NCBI GenBank assembly: GCA_010027105.1
Contig: RGVT01000040.1
Span: forward strand, 1 to 13,492
Length of the DNA stretch: 13,492 nucleotides
Reading direction: 5' to 3'
Source: Planctomycetia bacterium
Lineage (GTDB): Bacteria; Planctomycetota; Planctomycetia; Pirellulales; UBA1268
Part shown: piece after piece, positions 5,985 to 13,217 of the stretch
Layout of the letters: each line of letters opens with the position of its first letter
Numbering within the stretch: position 1 is the stretch's first letter
The notes under the pieces: model-generated
The model's input: only the letters and a program-made list of their open reading frames with translations
Told to the model about the DNA's origin: nothing
The model's database searches: none
Translations under genes and position numbers: made by a program

Positions 5985-8441
5985 GTGGCGAAACGATCGG
6001 AGTCGCAAGAGCGGCGGTCGGGCGTTGCACCGCGCCGGTCCGGGTCGGCCGCTCCCGACATCGAGGGGCTCGGCGTCTTCTACCTCGGCTCGAAGTGCGA
6101 CGCGCGGACGGGCGCGGCGGGTGCCGAGCCCCTGCTCGTCGACGCCCGGCGGTTCACGACCCACGCCGTGTGCGTGGGCATGACGGGCAGCGGCAAGACG
6201 GGGCTGCTCATCGATCTGGTCGAGGAGGCCGCGCTCGACGGCATCCCCACGCTCGTCATCGACCCGAAGGGCGATCTCGCCAATCTCCTGCTCGCGTTTC
6301 CCGACCTCGCCCCGGCCGATTTTCTGCCGTGGGTGGAGGCCGATGCCGCGAAGCGGGAAGGGATCACGCTCGAGGCGCTCGCCGAACGCACCGCCAAAAA
6401 ATGGCAGGAGGGCCTCGCGGCGAGCGGCCAGGGGCCCGAGCGGATCGCCAGGCTCACCGCGGCGGTCGACATGGCCGTCTACACGCCGGGCAGCCAGGCC
6501 GGCCGGCCGCTCGCGATGCTCGAGAGCCTCGAGGCGCCGCCGGCCAGCGTGGCCGACGACCCCGAGGCCCGGCGCGAGCGGATCGAGTCGCTCGTGTCGG
6601 GCATCCTCGCGCTCGCCGGCATCGACGCCGAGCCGGGCCGCAGCCGCGAGCACGTGCTCCTGGCCACGATCGTCGACGCGCTCTGGAAGAGCGGCCAGAA
6701 GATCGACTTCGGCGCGCTCGTGCGGGCGATCCCCGCGCCGCCCGTCGAGCGGGTCGGGTTCCTCGACCTCGAAAACTTTTTTCCCGCCGGCGACAGGTTT
6801 CAGCTCGCGAGCCGGCTCAACACCGTCGCCGCGGCCCCCGGCTTCGAGGCCTGGCTCTCCGGCGAGCCGCTCGACGTGGGCCGGCTCCTCTGGACGCCCG
6901 AGGGCAGGCCGCGGGTGAGCGTTGTCTCGATCGCGCACTTGAACGACGCCCAGCGGATGGCGTTCGTCACGCTCCTCGCCGGCCAGGCCGTGGCCTGGAT
7001 GCGGTCGCAGGGGGGCACGTCGGCGCTCAAGGCGCTGTTTCTCATGGACGAGGTCTTCGGCTACGTCCCGCCCACGGCCAATCCGCCGAGCAAGGGGCCG
7101 ATCCTCACGCTCTTGAAGCAGGCGCGGGCCTTCGGCCTGGGCGTCGTGCTCGCCACGCAGAATCCCGTCGACCTCGACTACAAGGGGCTCTCGAACGCCG
7201 GCATCTGGTTCCTCGGCCGGCTCCAGACCGCCCGCGACAAGGCCCGCGTGCTCGACGGCCTGGAGGGCGCCGCGTCGTCGGCGGGGCGGTCGTTCGATCG
7301 CAATCGGCTCGACAAGCTGCTCTCCGGCCTCGAGCAGCGGATGTTCCTCCTGCACAGCGTGCACGACGACGAGGAGACGGTGTTCCAGTCCCGCTGGACG
7401 CTCGCGTATCTGCGCGGGCCCTTGTTGCGCGAGGAGATCAGGCGGCTCACCGCGGCGGCGCGGGGCGGCGAGCCGCCCGCAGGCGAGCCTGCGCCGGAGG
7501 CCCGGCAGCCCGGTGCGACCCCCCTCGCCGGCGGCCCGCGGCCGATCCTGCCCCCGGGCGTGCACGAGGTGTTCTTCGCGCCGCGGCGGCCCGTCGGCCC
7601 CGACGCCGCGGTGGCCTACGAGCCGGCGATCCTCGGCCGGGCCCGCGTCCGCTACGCGAAGGCCGCGGCGCGGATCGACGTCGACCGCGAGGTGATCTGC
7701 CTGGCGCCGGCGGGCGACTCCGTCGGCGAGTCGGCGTGGGAGGCCGCCGAAACGCTCGCCGAGCCGCCGGAGATCGAACCGGCCCCGCGCACCGGTTCGT
7801 TCGCCAGCCTGCCGGCGCCGCTCGCCGGCCCCAGGGGCTATGCGGCGCTCGCCGCGGCGCTCAAGGGCCACCTCGCCCGCACCGCGAAACTCACGGTCTA
7901 CGCCGCGCCCGCGCTCGATGCCGTCTCGCGGCCGGGCGAGTCGGAGGGGGAGTTCCGGCTGCGGTTCGCGCAGCGGGCCAAGGAATGGCGCGACCGGGAG
8001 ATCGACAAGGTCCGCGACCGCTACGCGGCGAAGATCGCCTCCCTCGCCGATCGCATCGAGCGGGCCCGGCAGAAGGTGGAGCGCGAGCAGGCCGAGGCGA
8101 AGAACCAGTCGCTGCAGACCTACGTGTCGATCGGGTCGGCCGTGCTCGGGGCGCTCCTCGGCCGCAAGATCGCGAGTTCGACCACGATCGGCAAGGCGGC
8201 CACGAGCATGCGGTCGGCCAGCCGCGCCGCCCGCCAGCAGGCCGACGTGGCCCATGCCGAGGAGAGCCTGGCCACGCTCGAGGAGCGGCGGCAGGCGCTC
8301 GAGGACGAGGTGAACGAGGCACTCGAGCGGATCCGTGTCGACGCCGACCCGAGCCGCATCGCCCTCGAGGCGATCGAGATCCCCGCCCGCAAGACCGACA
8401 TCGCCGTCGAAGACGTCGTGCTCGCCTGGGTGCCCGCGTGA
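5985..8441 (+). CDS. HerA/DUF87-like P-loop ATPase with C-terminal coiled coils
   Basis: An 818-residue cytosolic ATPase of the HerA/FtsK-like class, started at GTG 5985 on ribosome-site evidence; an ATG at 5928 would add 19 residues. Walker A is GMTGSGKT (about 65-72), followed by a TLVIDPKGDLANL strand typical of HerA and VirB4-like proteins. Walker B is LFLMDE (about 351-356), and LATQNPVDLDYKGLSNAG (389-406) is the sensor-like region after it. An LGRLQTARDKARVLDGL segment continues the ATPase fold. The linker (about 490-540) is Pro/Ala-rich. The C-terminal third has two charged coiled-coil stretches (about 661-711 and 746-786) split by a short glycine/alanine hydrophobic hinge (SIGSAVLGALLG). 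Relatives in this class translocate or remodel DNA or protein, but this architecture has no role I can name. The stop overlaps the purU start (GTGA), so the two are translationally coupled. Confidence 0.85.
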   Translation: MAKRSESQERRSGVAPRRSGSAAPDIEGLGVFYLGSKCDARTGAAGAEPLLVDARRFTTHAVCVGMTGSGKTGLLIDLVEEAALDGIPTLVIDPKGDLANLLLAFPDLAPADFLPWVEADAAKREGITLEALAERTAKKWQEGLAASGQGPERIARLTAAVDMAVYTPGSQAGRPLAMLESLEAPPASVADDPEARRERIESLVSGILALAGIDAEPGRSREHVLLATIVDALWKSGQKIDFGALVRAIPAPPVERVGFLDLENFFPAGDRFQLASRLNTVAAAPGFEAWLSGEPLDVGRLLWTPEGRPRVSVVSIAHLNDAQRMAFVTLLAGQAVAWMRSQGGTSALKALFLMDEVFGYVPPTANPPSKGPILTLLKQARAFGLGVVLATQNPVDLDYKGLSNAGIWFLGRLQTARDKARVLDGLEGAASSAGRSFDRNRLDKLLSGLEQRMFLLHSVHDDEETVFQSRWTLAYLRGPLLREEIRRLTAAARGGEPPAGEPAPEARQPGATPLAGGPRPILPPGVHEVFFAPRRPVGPDAAVAYEPAILGRARVRYAKAAARIDVDREVICLAPAGDSVGESAWEAAETLAEPPEIEPAPRTGSFASLPAPLAGPRGYAALAAALKGHLARTAKLTVYAAPALDAVSRPGESEGEFRLRFAQRAKEWRDREIDKVRDRYAAKIASLADRIERARQKVEREQAEAKNQSLQTYVSIGSAVLGALLGRKIASSTTIGKAATSMRSASRAARQQADVAHAEESLATLEERRQALEDEVNEALERIRVDADPSRIALEAIEIPARKTDIAVEDVVLAWVPA

Positions 8442-9310
8442 ACCGCCCCGCCGACAGCGCCGCCCCGTCCCGCTCGATCGTGCGCGTCGACTGCCCCGAC
8501 GACGTCGGCCTGATCCACCGGATCACGGGCGTGCTCCAGGCCCGGCGGCTCAACATCGAGGCCAACCACGAGTTCGTCGATTCGAGCGCCGGCCACTTCT
8601 TCTTCCGGGCCGAGGTGGCGGCGGCCGCCGGCGGCATCGCGGCGGCCGACCTCGAGCCGGCGCTCGCGGCCGTGCTGCCGGACGGGGCGACCGTGCGCGT
8701 GACGCGGATGGACCGCCGGCCGATCGTGGTCTGCGCCACACGCGAGCCGCACTGCCTCGGCGAACTGCTCCTGCTCGACGCCTGCGACGACCTACCGGGC
8801 CGGATCGTGGCCGTGGCGAGCAACCACGACGTGCTCCGCGGCCTCGTGGAACGCTTCGGCGTGCCGTTTCACCACGTGCCGCACGAGGGCGTCTCGCGCG
8901 AGGCCCAGGAGGCCGAGTTGCAGCGGGTGATCGACGGCTACGCGCCGGAATACGTCGTGCTCGCCCGCTACATGCGGGTGCTCTCGGAGAGATTCATCGA
9001 GCGCCGGCCGAACCGGATCGTGAACATCCACCACTCGTTTCTCCCGGCCTTCGCGGGCGCGAGCCCCTATCGCCAGGCCTTCGGCCGCGGCGTGAAGATC
9101 ATCGGCGCGACGGCCCACTTCGTCACGGCCGAACTCGACGACGGGCCGATCATCGCCCAGGACGTGATCCCCGTCGACCACACGTTCACGCCCGAACGCA
9201 TGGCCCAGGCGGGCCGCGACGTGGAAAAGCTCGTGCTCGCCCGCGCCGTGCGGCTCGTGCTCGAGGAGCGCGTCTTCCTCCACGGCCGCCGCACCGTCGT
9301 CTTCGGCTAA
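8438..9310 (+). CDS. purU: Formyltetrahydrofolate deformylase PurU
   Basis: A 290-residue enzyme that hydrolyses 10-formyltetrahydrofolate to formate and tetrahydrofolate, balancing one-carbon pools and supplying formate for purine synthesis. An N-terminal ACT domain (IVRVDCPDDVGLIHRITGVL, about 14-33) is followed by a formyltransferase-fold domain. Active-site motifs are intact: NIHHSFLPAF (196-205, with the conserved Asn and His), SPYRQAF, GVKIIGATAHFV (218-229) and DDGPIIAQDV (234-243, with the catalytic Asp at 235). The length matches the usual 280-290 residues. The only start that keeps the ACT domain is GTG at 8438, which overlaps the ATPase stop as GTGA, so translation is probably coupled to that gene. 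The pairing with a large ATPase is not a known purU context. Two REP-like hairpins start one base after its stop codon. Confidence 0.96.
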   Translation: MNRPADSAAPSRSIVRVDCPDDVGLIHRITGVLQARRLNIEANHEFVDSSAGHFFFRAEVAAAAGGIAAADLEPALAAVLPDGATVRVTRMDRRPIVVCATREPHCLGELLLLDACDDLPGRIVAVASNHDVLRGLVERFGVPFHHVPHEGVSREAQEAELQRVIDGYAPEYVVLARYMRVLSERFIERRPNRIVNIHHSFLPAFAGASPYRQAFGRGVKIIGATAHFVTAELDDGPIIAQDVIPVDHTFTPERMAQAGRDVEKLVLARAVRLVLEERVFLHGRRTVVFG

Positions 9311-9311
9311 C

Positions 9312-9338
9312 GTAGGACAGGCTTCAGCCTGTCATGCC
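9312..9338 (+). repeat. REP-like hairpin, first of a tandem pair
   Basis: An exact copy of the 27-base repeat also at 2901, 9346 and 11620. Its core GACAGGC-TTCA-GCCTGTC is a 7-bp stem with a 4-base loop. It starts one base after the purU stop and lies between convergent purU and the sigma-like gene, a typical REP position. Confidence 0.85.
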
Positions 9339-9345
9339 CCCGCAT

Positions 9346-9372
9346 GTAGGACAGGCTTCAGCCTGTCATGCC
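9346..9372 (+). repeat. REP-like hairpin, second of a tandem pair
   Basis: The same 27 bases, starting 34 bases after the first copy. A third partial copy of only its tail (GTCATGCCCC, 9378-9387) follows and runs into the end of the minus-strand sigma-like gene, where its complement supplies the TGA stop. Confidence 0.85.
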
Positions 9373-9378
9373 CCTGCG

Positions 9379-10050
9379 TCATGCCCCGAGCGCCCGGCGC
9401 AGTTCCTCCAGGGCGCGGGCGCGGAGCCGGGAGACGGTGCCTTCACAGACGTCGAGCGCGTGGGCGATCACCGCCTGCGACTTGCCTTCGAGCAGCAACT
9501 CGACCACCGTGCGCAGGCGGGGCTCGAGCCGGACCACCGCCGCGTGCAGCCGCGCGGGGCAGTCGTCGTCCGGTGCCACGTCGGTCCGGGAAAGGATCCG
9601 CCCGGTGCGGTCGCGGTCGTGCGGTACCCGGCCGAGTTCCGAAAAGCAGCAGGCTCGCCGCGTCTGCCGCCGCCGCGACCGGGCCACGTCGCGGGCCCGC
9701 TCCTCCGTCAGCCACGCGAGGTATGCCCGGCCCGGATCCCCCCGGCCGCGGAGCGGGCGCCCGGCGGGGTTGAAGGGTGCCACCGGGCGTTCGCCGCCCG
9801 GGCCGGCAGCGAGCCGGCGGACGTGGTCGAAGACGAGCGAGAGCGTGTCGTCCACGGCGGCGCGGTCACGGACGTGAAGGCGGTGAAGCGCGCGGACCGC
9901 GACGCGTTCGAGGTCGGCGGCCGCGAGCCCGATCACGCGCTCGAGAGAGCGATCGTCTCCCGTCGTCTGCCAGGCGACCAGGGCGGCGGCCACGTCGCAC
10001 CGTGCATCGGCGACGAACGATGTGCGCTCGTGATCCCCGGGCCCTCCCAT
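9379..10050 (-). CDS. Sigma-70-like (ECF-type) RNA polymerase sigma factor
   Basis: A 223-residue protein started at the ATG at 10050, which has GGAGG (10055-10059 on the complement) four bases away; the frame extends 31 residues further without family features. The C-terminal 55 residues (about 167-222) look like sigma region 4: LHAAVVRLEPRLRTVVELLLEGKSQAVIAHALDVCEGTVSRLRARALEELRRAL, a helix-turn-helix that in family members reads the -35 element. The N-terminal half is helical with an F/Y-x-A-W-L...RDVARSRRRQ stretch (about 110-129) resembling region 2.3/2.4. Between them lies a long arginine- and proline-rich linker (130-165) with no match. The divergence of region 2 is marked, so it may instead be a sigma-like transcriptional regulator. 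It diverges from the YbjN-like gene; an 18-bp palindrome lies in between. No anti-sigma factor is adjacent. Confidence 0.75.
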   Translation of the reverse strand: MGGPGDHERTSFVADARCDVAAALVAWQTTGDDRSLERVIGLAAADLERVAVRALHRLHVRDRAAVDDTLSLVFDHVRRLAAGPGGERPVAPFNPAGRPLRGRGDPGRAYLAWLTEERARDVARSRRRQTRRACCFSELGRVPHDRDRTGRILSRTDVAPDDDCPARLHAAVVRLEPRLRTVVELLLEGKSQAVIAHALDVCEGTVSRLRARALEELRRALGA

Positions 10051-10054
10051 TCGA

Positions 10055-10059
10055 CCTCC
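10055..10059 (-). promoter_or_regulatory. Ribosome binding site that sets the sigma-like start
   Basis: On the minus strand GGAGG stands four bases before ATG at 10050. It rules out the longer frame that begins at 10143. Confidence 0.75.
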
Positions 10060-10116
10060 GACCGAGCAGGATGAGCATCGCGCGGGCACGGTTGGTCCGG
10101 CTCGCGCTCGCCGCCC

Positions 10117-10134
10117 GCTGAAAAATTTTTCAGC
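10117..10134. promoter_or_regulatory. Perfect 18-bp palindrome, candidate operator
   Basis: GCTGAAAAATTTTTCAGC reads identically on both strands and stands out as an AT island in GC-rich DNA. It lies 67 bases upstream of the sigma-like start and 116 bases upstream of the YbjN-like start, between two divergent genes. That position suits an operator for a dimeric regulator. A bidirectional intrinsic terminator is less likely, because both neighbours are transcribed away from it. Confidence 0.55.
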
Positions 10135-10174
10135 CGCGCGCAAGGTTCTCGGCCCGGCAGCGTATACCTACTAC

Positions 10175-10190
10175 GGGGGGGAGGGGGGGG
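10175..10190 (+). repeat. G7-A-G8 homopurine tract
   Basis: Seven Gs, one A, then eight Gs, 60 bases before the YbjN-like ATG. Such tracts can slip during replication and can form a quadruplex-like structure. It sits where a promoter or 5' leader would be, so length changes could alter expression of the next gene. Confidence 0.6.
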
Positions 10191-10249
10191 TCGTCAAGGC
10201 TGCCTGGAAAGGATTTCGCGGCTGAAATGCATCAGGAAAGGAGTTCCCC

Positions 10250-10717
10250 ATGCCCACGTCGCTCGCGGAGTGCGCCCGGTATTTTTCACAGCATGGCCTG
10301 CGGTATCACGTCGACAAGGAGCAGGGGGTGATCCGCCTCGTGTTCGTCACGCGGCTCTACCGCAACCTGCGGGACGAAGCGCTCGTGGTCGTCGGCGTCG
10401 AGGCTCCGGACGGAGGGCGGCGGGTGCGGGCGCGCGTGTCGCGGGCCTTCGCCCCGGGGGACGATCCCGCCGCCACGTGCCTCGCCGCCTGCCGCCTGGC
10501 GGCCGAGACGCCGCTCGTGGGCGTGGAGTTCGATGCCGACGGCGCCGACCTCAGGCTCGTCGTCGAGGCGGATGTCGACGACCGCGCGCTGGAGCCGCTC
10601 GAACTCGTGGCGCTGGTCGACCGGCTCGTGGAGGCGGCCGAGGCCTGGACGCCGGCGCTCGGCGCGGCGGCGGGCCGGCCGCGCCGCTCGTCCACCGGAA
10701 AGAGGGGTGCCGCGTGA
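10250..10717 (+). CDS. YbjN-like small protein
   Basis: A 155-residue cytosolic protein started at ATG 10250, with AAGGAG (10238-10243) six bases away. Residues about 1-130 fit the YbjN / type III secretion chaperone-like alpha-beta fold: a helix (LAECARYFSQHGLRYHVD), a beta hairpin (GVIRLVFVTRLYRN), a further strand (EALVVVGVEAPDG), a helix (AATCLAACRLAAETPLVGVEFDADG) and a closing helix (LELVALVDRLVEAAEAW). The tail is basic and disordered (RPRRSSTGKRGAA). Family members are poorly understood, often stress- or sensing-associated; no enzyme motif is present. It diverges from the sigma-like gene across about 200 bases holding the palindrome and the G-tract. The fold call comes from pattern only. 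Confidence 0.7.
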   Translation: MPTSLAECARYFSQHGLRYHVDKEQGVIRLVFVTRLYRNLRDEALVVVGVEAPDGGRRVRARVSRAFAPGDDPAATCLAACRLAAETPLVGVEFDADGADLRLVVEADVDDRALEPLELVALVDRLVEAAEAWTPALGAAAGRPRRSSTGKRGAA

Positions 10718-10876
10718 AACGGGGATGGCGGCGCAACGTGACTGACCAAGGGTGCCGAGCCGTGGCCCGAGAATCGTGGACCTCAGCAGGGATCGCCACG
10801 GAACGGCTCCCGGTTTGCCGAAACCGATGGCATGGCGATTTCATGAGTGCGATCCCCAGGGCACCAGGCCGTCAGC

Positions 10877-11623
10877 ATGCCGCGCAACTTTGCCCGCCAC
10901 GAACAGTTTCTGCGCATTTTCACCCTCCTTGAAATCCTCTCGACCGCCCGCCAGCCGCTCGACGACCAGTCGCTGATCGGCTCCCTCAAGGAACGGCTCG
11001 GCCTGACGCGGCTCTCGCCGCGGACGCTGCGCCGCGACTGCGATTTTCTCACCTCCTGCGGCTACGCCGTGGACCACGTCCCGCTGCCCGACGGCCGCCG
11101 GTTCGGCTGGATGCTCGCCAAGGACGCGGTGGGCGGCCGCCGCATTCCCGCCGAGCCGCTCACGCTCCTGGAGCTGACGGCGTTCGCGGTCTGCCGGGAA
11201 CTGCTCAGGCCGGTCGAGGGGACGATCCTCTGGACGGGCATCGAGTCGCTGCGGCACAAGCTCGAGCGCGACATGCCGGCGTTGCTGGGCGAGCGGCTGG
11301 AGACGGTCAAGCGGGTGCTGCACGTCCGCGGGTTCGACGCCCGCTACGCCGCGCGGCCGCGGCTCATCTCGACGCTCAGCGCCGCGATCACCGATGCCCG
11401 CGAGATCGACGTGGAGATCGACGGGCAGCCGCTCGTGCGCCGCCGGCTGCATCCGCACCGGATCGTGATCCAGCCGGCCACGGTGAGCCTGCTCGCGTTC
11501 CCCGCCGACGGCCCGGCCGACGAACCGCACGTGCTCATCGACATCGCTCGGATCCGCGGCGTGACGTTGCTCGACTCCACCTTCACGCCGCGCGACGCCG
11601 ACCCGGAGGACCTCCTCGCGTAG
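10877..11623 (+). CDS. HTH/WYL-type transcriptional regulator (divergent)
   Basis: A 248-residue protein from ATG 10877. An in-frame GTG at 10847 would add ten residues (RSPGHQAVS) outside the conserved region and has no better ribosome site; neither start has a strong one. The N-terminus (about 8-75) is a winged-helix DeoR/HTH_11-like region: FARHEQFLRIFTLLEIL, then LSPRTLRRDCDFLTSCGYAVDHV. The middle is helical, and the C-terminus (about 155-240, AAITDAREIDVEIDG...RRLHPHRIVIQPATVSLLAF...IDIARIRGVTLLDSTF) fits the WYL fold, although the WYL tripeptide itself is missing. WYL regulators bind nucleic-acid or nucleotide ligands and often repress neighbouring loci. Its TAG stop (11621-11623) lies inside a REP-like repeat. 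About 160 gene-free bases separate it from the YbjN-like gene. The targets are unknown. Confidence 0.75.
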   Translation: MPRNFARHEQFLRIFTLLEILSTARQPLDDQSLIGSLKERLGLTRLSPRTLRRDCDFLTSCGYAVDHVPLPDGRRFGWMLAKDAVGGRRIPAEPLTLLELTAFAVCRELLRPVEGTILWTGIESLRHKLERDMPALLGERLETVKRVLHVRGFDARYAARPRLISTLSAAITDAREIDVEIDGQPLVRRRLHPHRIVIQPATVSLLAFPADGPADEPHVLIDIARIRGVTLLDSTFTPRDADPEDLLA

Positions 11624-11646
11624 GACAGGCTTCAGCCTGTCATGCC
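11620..11646 (+). repeat. REP-like hairpin overlapping the WYL-regulator stop
   Basis: Exact 27-base copy of the repeat. Its second to fourth bases, TAG, are the stop codon of the upstream WYL-type gene. The hairpin stem GACAGGC/GCCTGTC therefore begins directly after translation ends. A half copy (CTTCAGCCTGTC) follows at 11660-11671. Confidence 0.85.
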
Positions 11647-11689
11647 CATGCAAAACCACCTTCAGCCTGTCGCCGAAGACGGTTTTCGT

Positions 11690-11711
11690 GACAGACTAAA
11701 GTCTGTCCTAC
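11690..11711 (-). repeat. REP-like hairpin, inverted variant with a changed but paired stem
   Basis: Read on the minus strand this is GTAGGACAGAC-TTTA-GTCTGTC. Compared with the other copies, a G-C pair in the stem has become A-T, with both partners changed, so the fold is kept. The TAG at its start (complement of 11708-11710) is the stop codon of the minus-strand hemerythrin-domain gene. Confidence 0.8.
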
Positions 11712-12166
11712 GATAGTCCGAGGTCTTCGTTGAAGCCCTCCTGCACGACGGCGGTCTCCTGCCGCTCGTGCTCCGCGAGCGCGGCCGCGAACTCTTCGAA
11801 ATCGCCGCCCGCGCGGGCCCAGGTGGCGGCCGAGACGTCGCCCTGGGCGAGCCGCTCGACGAGGGCGTCGAGCTCGCCGAGCAGCGTCGGATGCTGCCGC
11901 ACGATGCCCGCCGCCGCCACGGCCAGCCGCGGGATGCGGGCGATCGACTCCTCCATGAAGCCGCCGTGCTCCTCCTGCTCGAAGTGGGCCCGCAGGTGCT
12001 CGCGCAATTCGAGCAGCCCCACCCGCAGCGATGCCACCCTCTCGGCGGTGATCGGCGCGGCGGCGGCGAGCGTCGCCCGCAGCGCCTGCAGCCGCGTGAA
12101 GAGTTCGCGGTGCTCGGCCAGGATGTGGCCCATGATGACGGGATCGGCACGGTTCAGCCATGGCAT
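11708..12166 (-). CDS. Hemerythrin HHE domain protein
   Basis: A 152-residue single-domain protein started at the ATG at 12166, where GAGGAGGG (12176-12183 on the complement) stands nine bases away; the longer frame through the opposite gene is incidental. The pattern of metal ligands of the four-helix bundle is visible: His at about 19 (AEHR), HFEQE (H61, E65), His at 92 (RQHPTLLGEL) and EHERQE (H133, E137). Family members bind a non-heme di-iron centre and serve in oxygen, NO or redox sensing, or iron storage. No second domain is attached, so which role applies cannot be told. It converges with the WYL-type regulator across the REP-like hairpins and diverges from the RMD1-family gene, 153 bases away. 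Confidence 0.87.
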   Translation of the reverse strand: MPWLNRADPVIMGHILAEHRELFTRLQALRATLAAAAPITAERVASLRVGLLELREHLRAHFEQEEHGGFMEESIARIPRLAVAAAGIVRQHPTLLGELDALVERLAQGDVSAATWARAGGDFEEFAAALAEHERQETAVVQEGFNEDLGLS

Positions 12167-12319
12167 GGTGGGAAGCCCTCCTCGGGCCGCGGCGATCCCG
12201 GCTGCACGCGGCCCGTCGGAACGATAGACTCGCCGCGGTGCGGCGGGTCCGACGCCGGAGGCCCGCGGCCGCGCGGTGCGGCGGCCGGCGGCCGGACACT
12301 TGGACGCGGGTGAGCGATC

Positions 12320-13177
12320 ATGCCGACCACCGACACACCCGTGCGCACGCCGCGCGACTTCCACGCGCAGGCGATGCTCGTCGGCACCGGGATCGACCTC
12401 GCCGCGCTCGGGGCCACCGACCGCACCGGCGGCGCCCCGCTCGTGGTCGAACTCATCGGCACGCTCACCGGCGCGAGCCTGCCCGGCAGCGGCGGAGGCG
12501 TGGCCGTGCTCTTCCGCTACGGGGCGATCGTGTTCTTCGACGCCTCGCCCGCGGGGATCGCCGACTACCTGCGGCAGATCGGCGGCCAGATCCGCCAGCC
12601 CTTCCCGCCGGCCGACCGCGAGACCGAGCTGCTCGAGATCCGCGTCGAGGCGGGGAAGGAGCCGGGCCGCGAGTCGGTCGAGGGCAACACACTCGTGCTC
12701 GCCGACGTCACGCTCGAGAAGCTCCAGCTCGTGGCCGACATCATGGCCAAGAGCGTGTCGCTGGCCCATCACGAGCGCAACATCGACCGGCAGTTCGAGC
12801 GGATCGAGCCCTTCGCCGTGAACCTCGACCACTGGGGCCGCGGCAGCCGGGCCGGCCGCGAGCTGCTCCAGCACCTCGGCGGGGCCCTGCTCGCGGAGCA
12901 CCGCGTCGTCGCGGGGGCCCGCGTCGACGACTCTCCCGAGCTGCTCTGGGACCACCCCGAGCTCGAGCGGCTCTGGGCCCGGCTCCGTGACGAGTTCGAG
13001 ATCCGCGAACGGTTCGCCGCGCTCCACGGCAAGCTCGCCCTCATCTCGCGCACGGCCGAGACGGCGCTCGAGCTCATGCAGCACCGCCGGGCCCTGCGGG
13101 TGGAGTGGTCGATCGTGGGGCTGATCGTGTTCGAAATCTTCCTCACGCTCGTGCATTGGGCGCTCGGTGTCGGCTAG
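12320..13177 (+). CDS. RMD1/YagE family (DUF155) membrane protein
   Basis: A 285-residue protein of the RMD1/YagE (PF02582, DUF155) family. The fungal members act in sporulation and mitochondria; bacterial ones are uncharacterised. Hallmarks are the FRYGAIVFFDAS strand near 65-75, a central strand-rich part (ELLEIRVEAG...GNTLVLADVTLEKLQLVADIMAKS) and the C-terminal ELMQHRRALRVEWSIVGLIVFEI block (about 251-273). The last 25 residues form the single transmembrane helix (about 263-283), so the bulk is probably cytoplasmic with a C-terminal tail anchor. The start ATG at 12320 has only a weak site (GGTGAG). The first 15 residues are polar and variable. It is followed 40 bases later by an M16 protease gene in the same direction, a weak operon hint. 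Confidence 0.88.
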   Translation: MPTTDTPVRTPRDFHAQAMLVGTGIDLAALGATDRTGGAPLVVELIGTLTGASLPGSGGGVAVLFRYGAIVFFDASPAGIADYLRQIGGQIRQPFPPADRETELLEIRVEAGKEPGRESVEGNTLVLADVTLEKLQLVADIMAKSVSLAHHERNIDRQFERIEPFAVNLDHWGRGSRAGRELLQHLGGALLAEHRVVAGARVDDSPELLWDHPELERLWARLRDEFEIRERFAALHGKLALISRTAETALELMQHRRALRVEWSIVGLIVFEIFLTLVHWALGVG

Positions 13178-13186
13178 GGGTATAAC
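13156..13186 (+). promoter_or_regulatory. Possible promoter before the M16 protease gene
   Basis: TTGGGC (13156-13161) and TATAAC (13181-13186) are spaced 19 bases and lie 31 bases before the next ATG. The -10 word is good, the spacing is long and the -35 word is overlapped by the end of the RMD1-family gene. It is a guess from sequence words only. Confidence 0.3.
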
Positions 13187-13217
13187 ACCCGCTCGCACCC
13201 CGAGGGATGTTCCCGCC

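Noticed and set aside
5655..8255. A long minus-strand open frame opposite the ATPase
   Set aside because: Composition is Arg/Gly/Pro-rich with no domain; it mirrors the codon structure of the plus-strand gene, as is common in high-GC DNA.
5636..9310. A 1224-residue fusion frame covering the ATPase region and purU
   Set aside because: The first 930 residues are an Arg/Pro/Gly-rich shadow of the ATPase gene in another phase; only the part from GTG 8438 has family motifs.
9312..9372. A CRISPR array from the two tandem repeats
   Set aside because: Only two copies with a 7-base spacer, and the same repeat is dispersed elsewhere as solitary hairpins; it fits a REP-like element.
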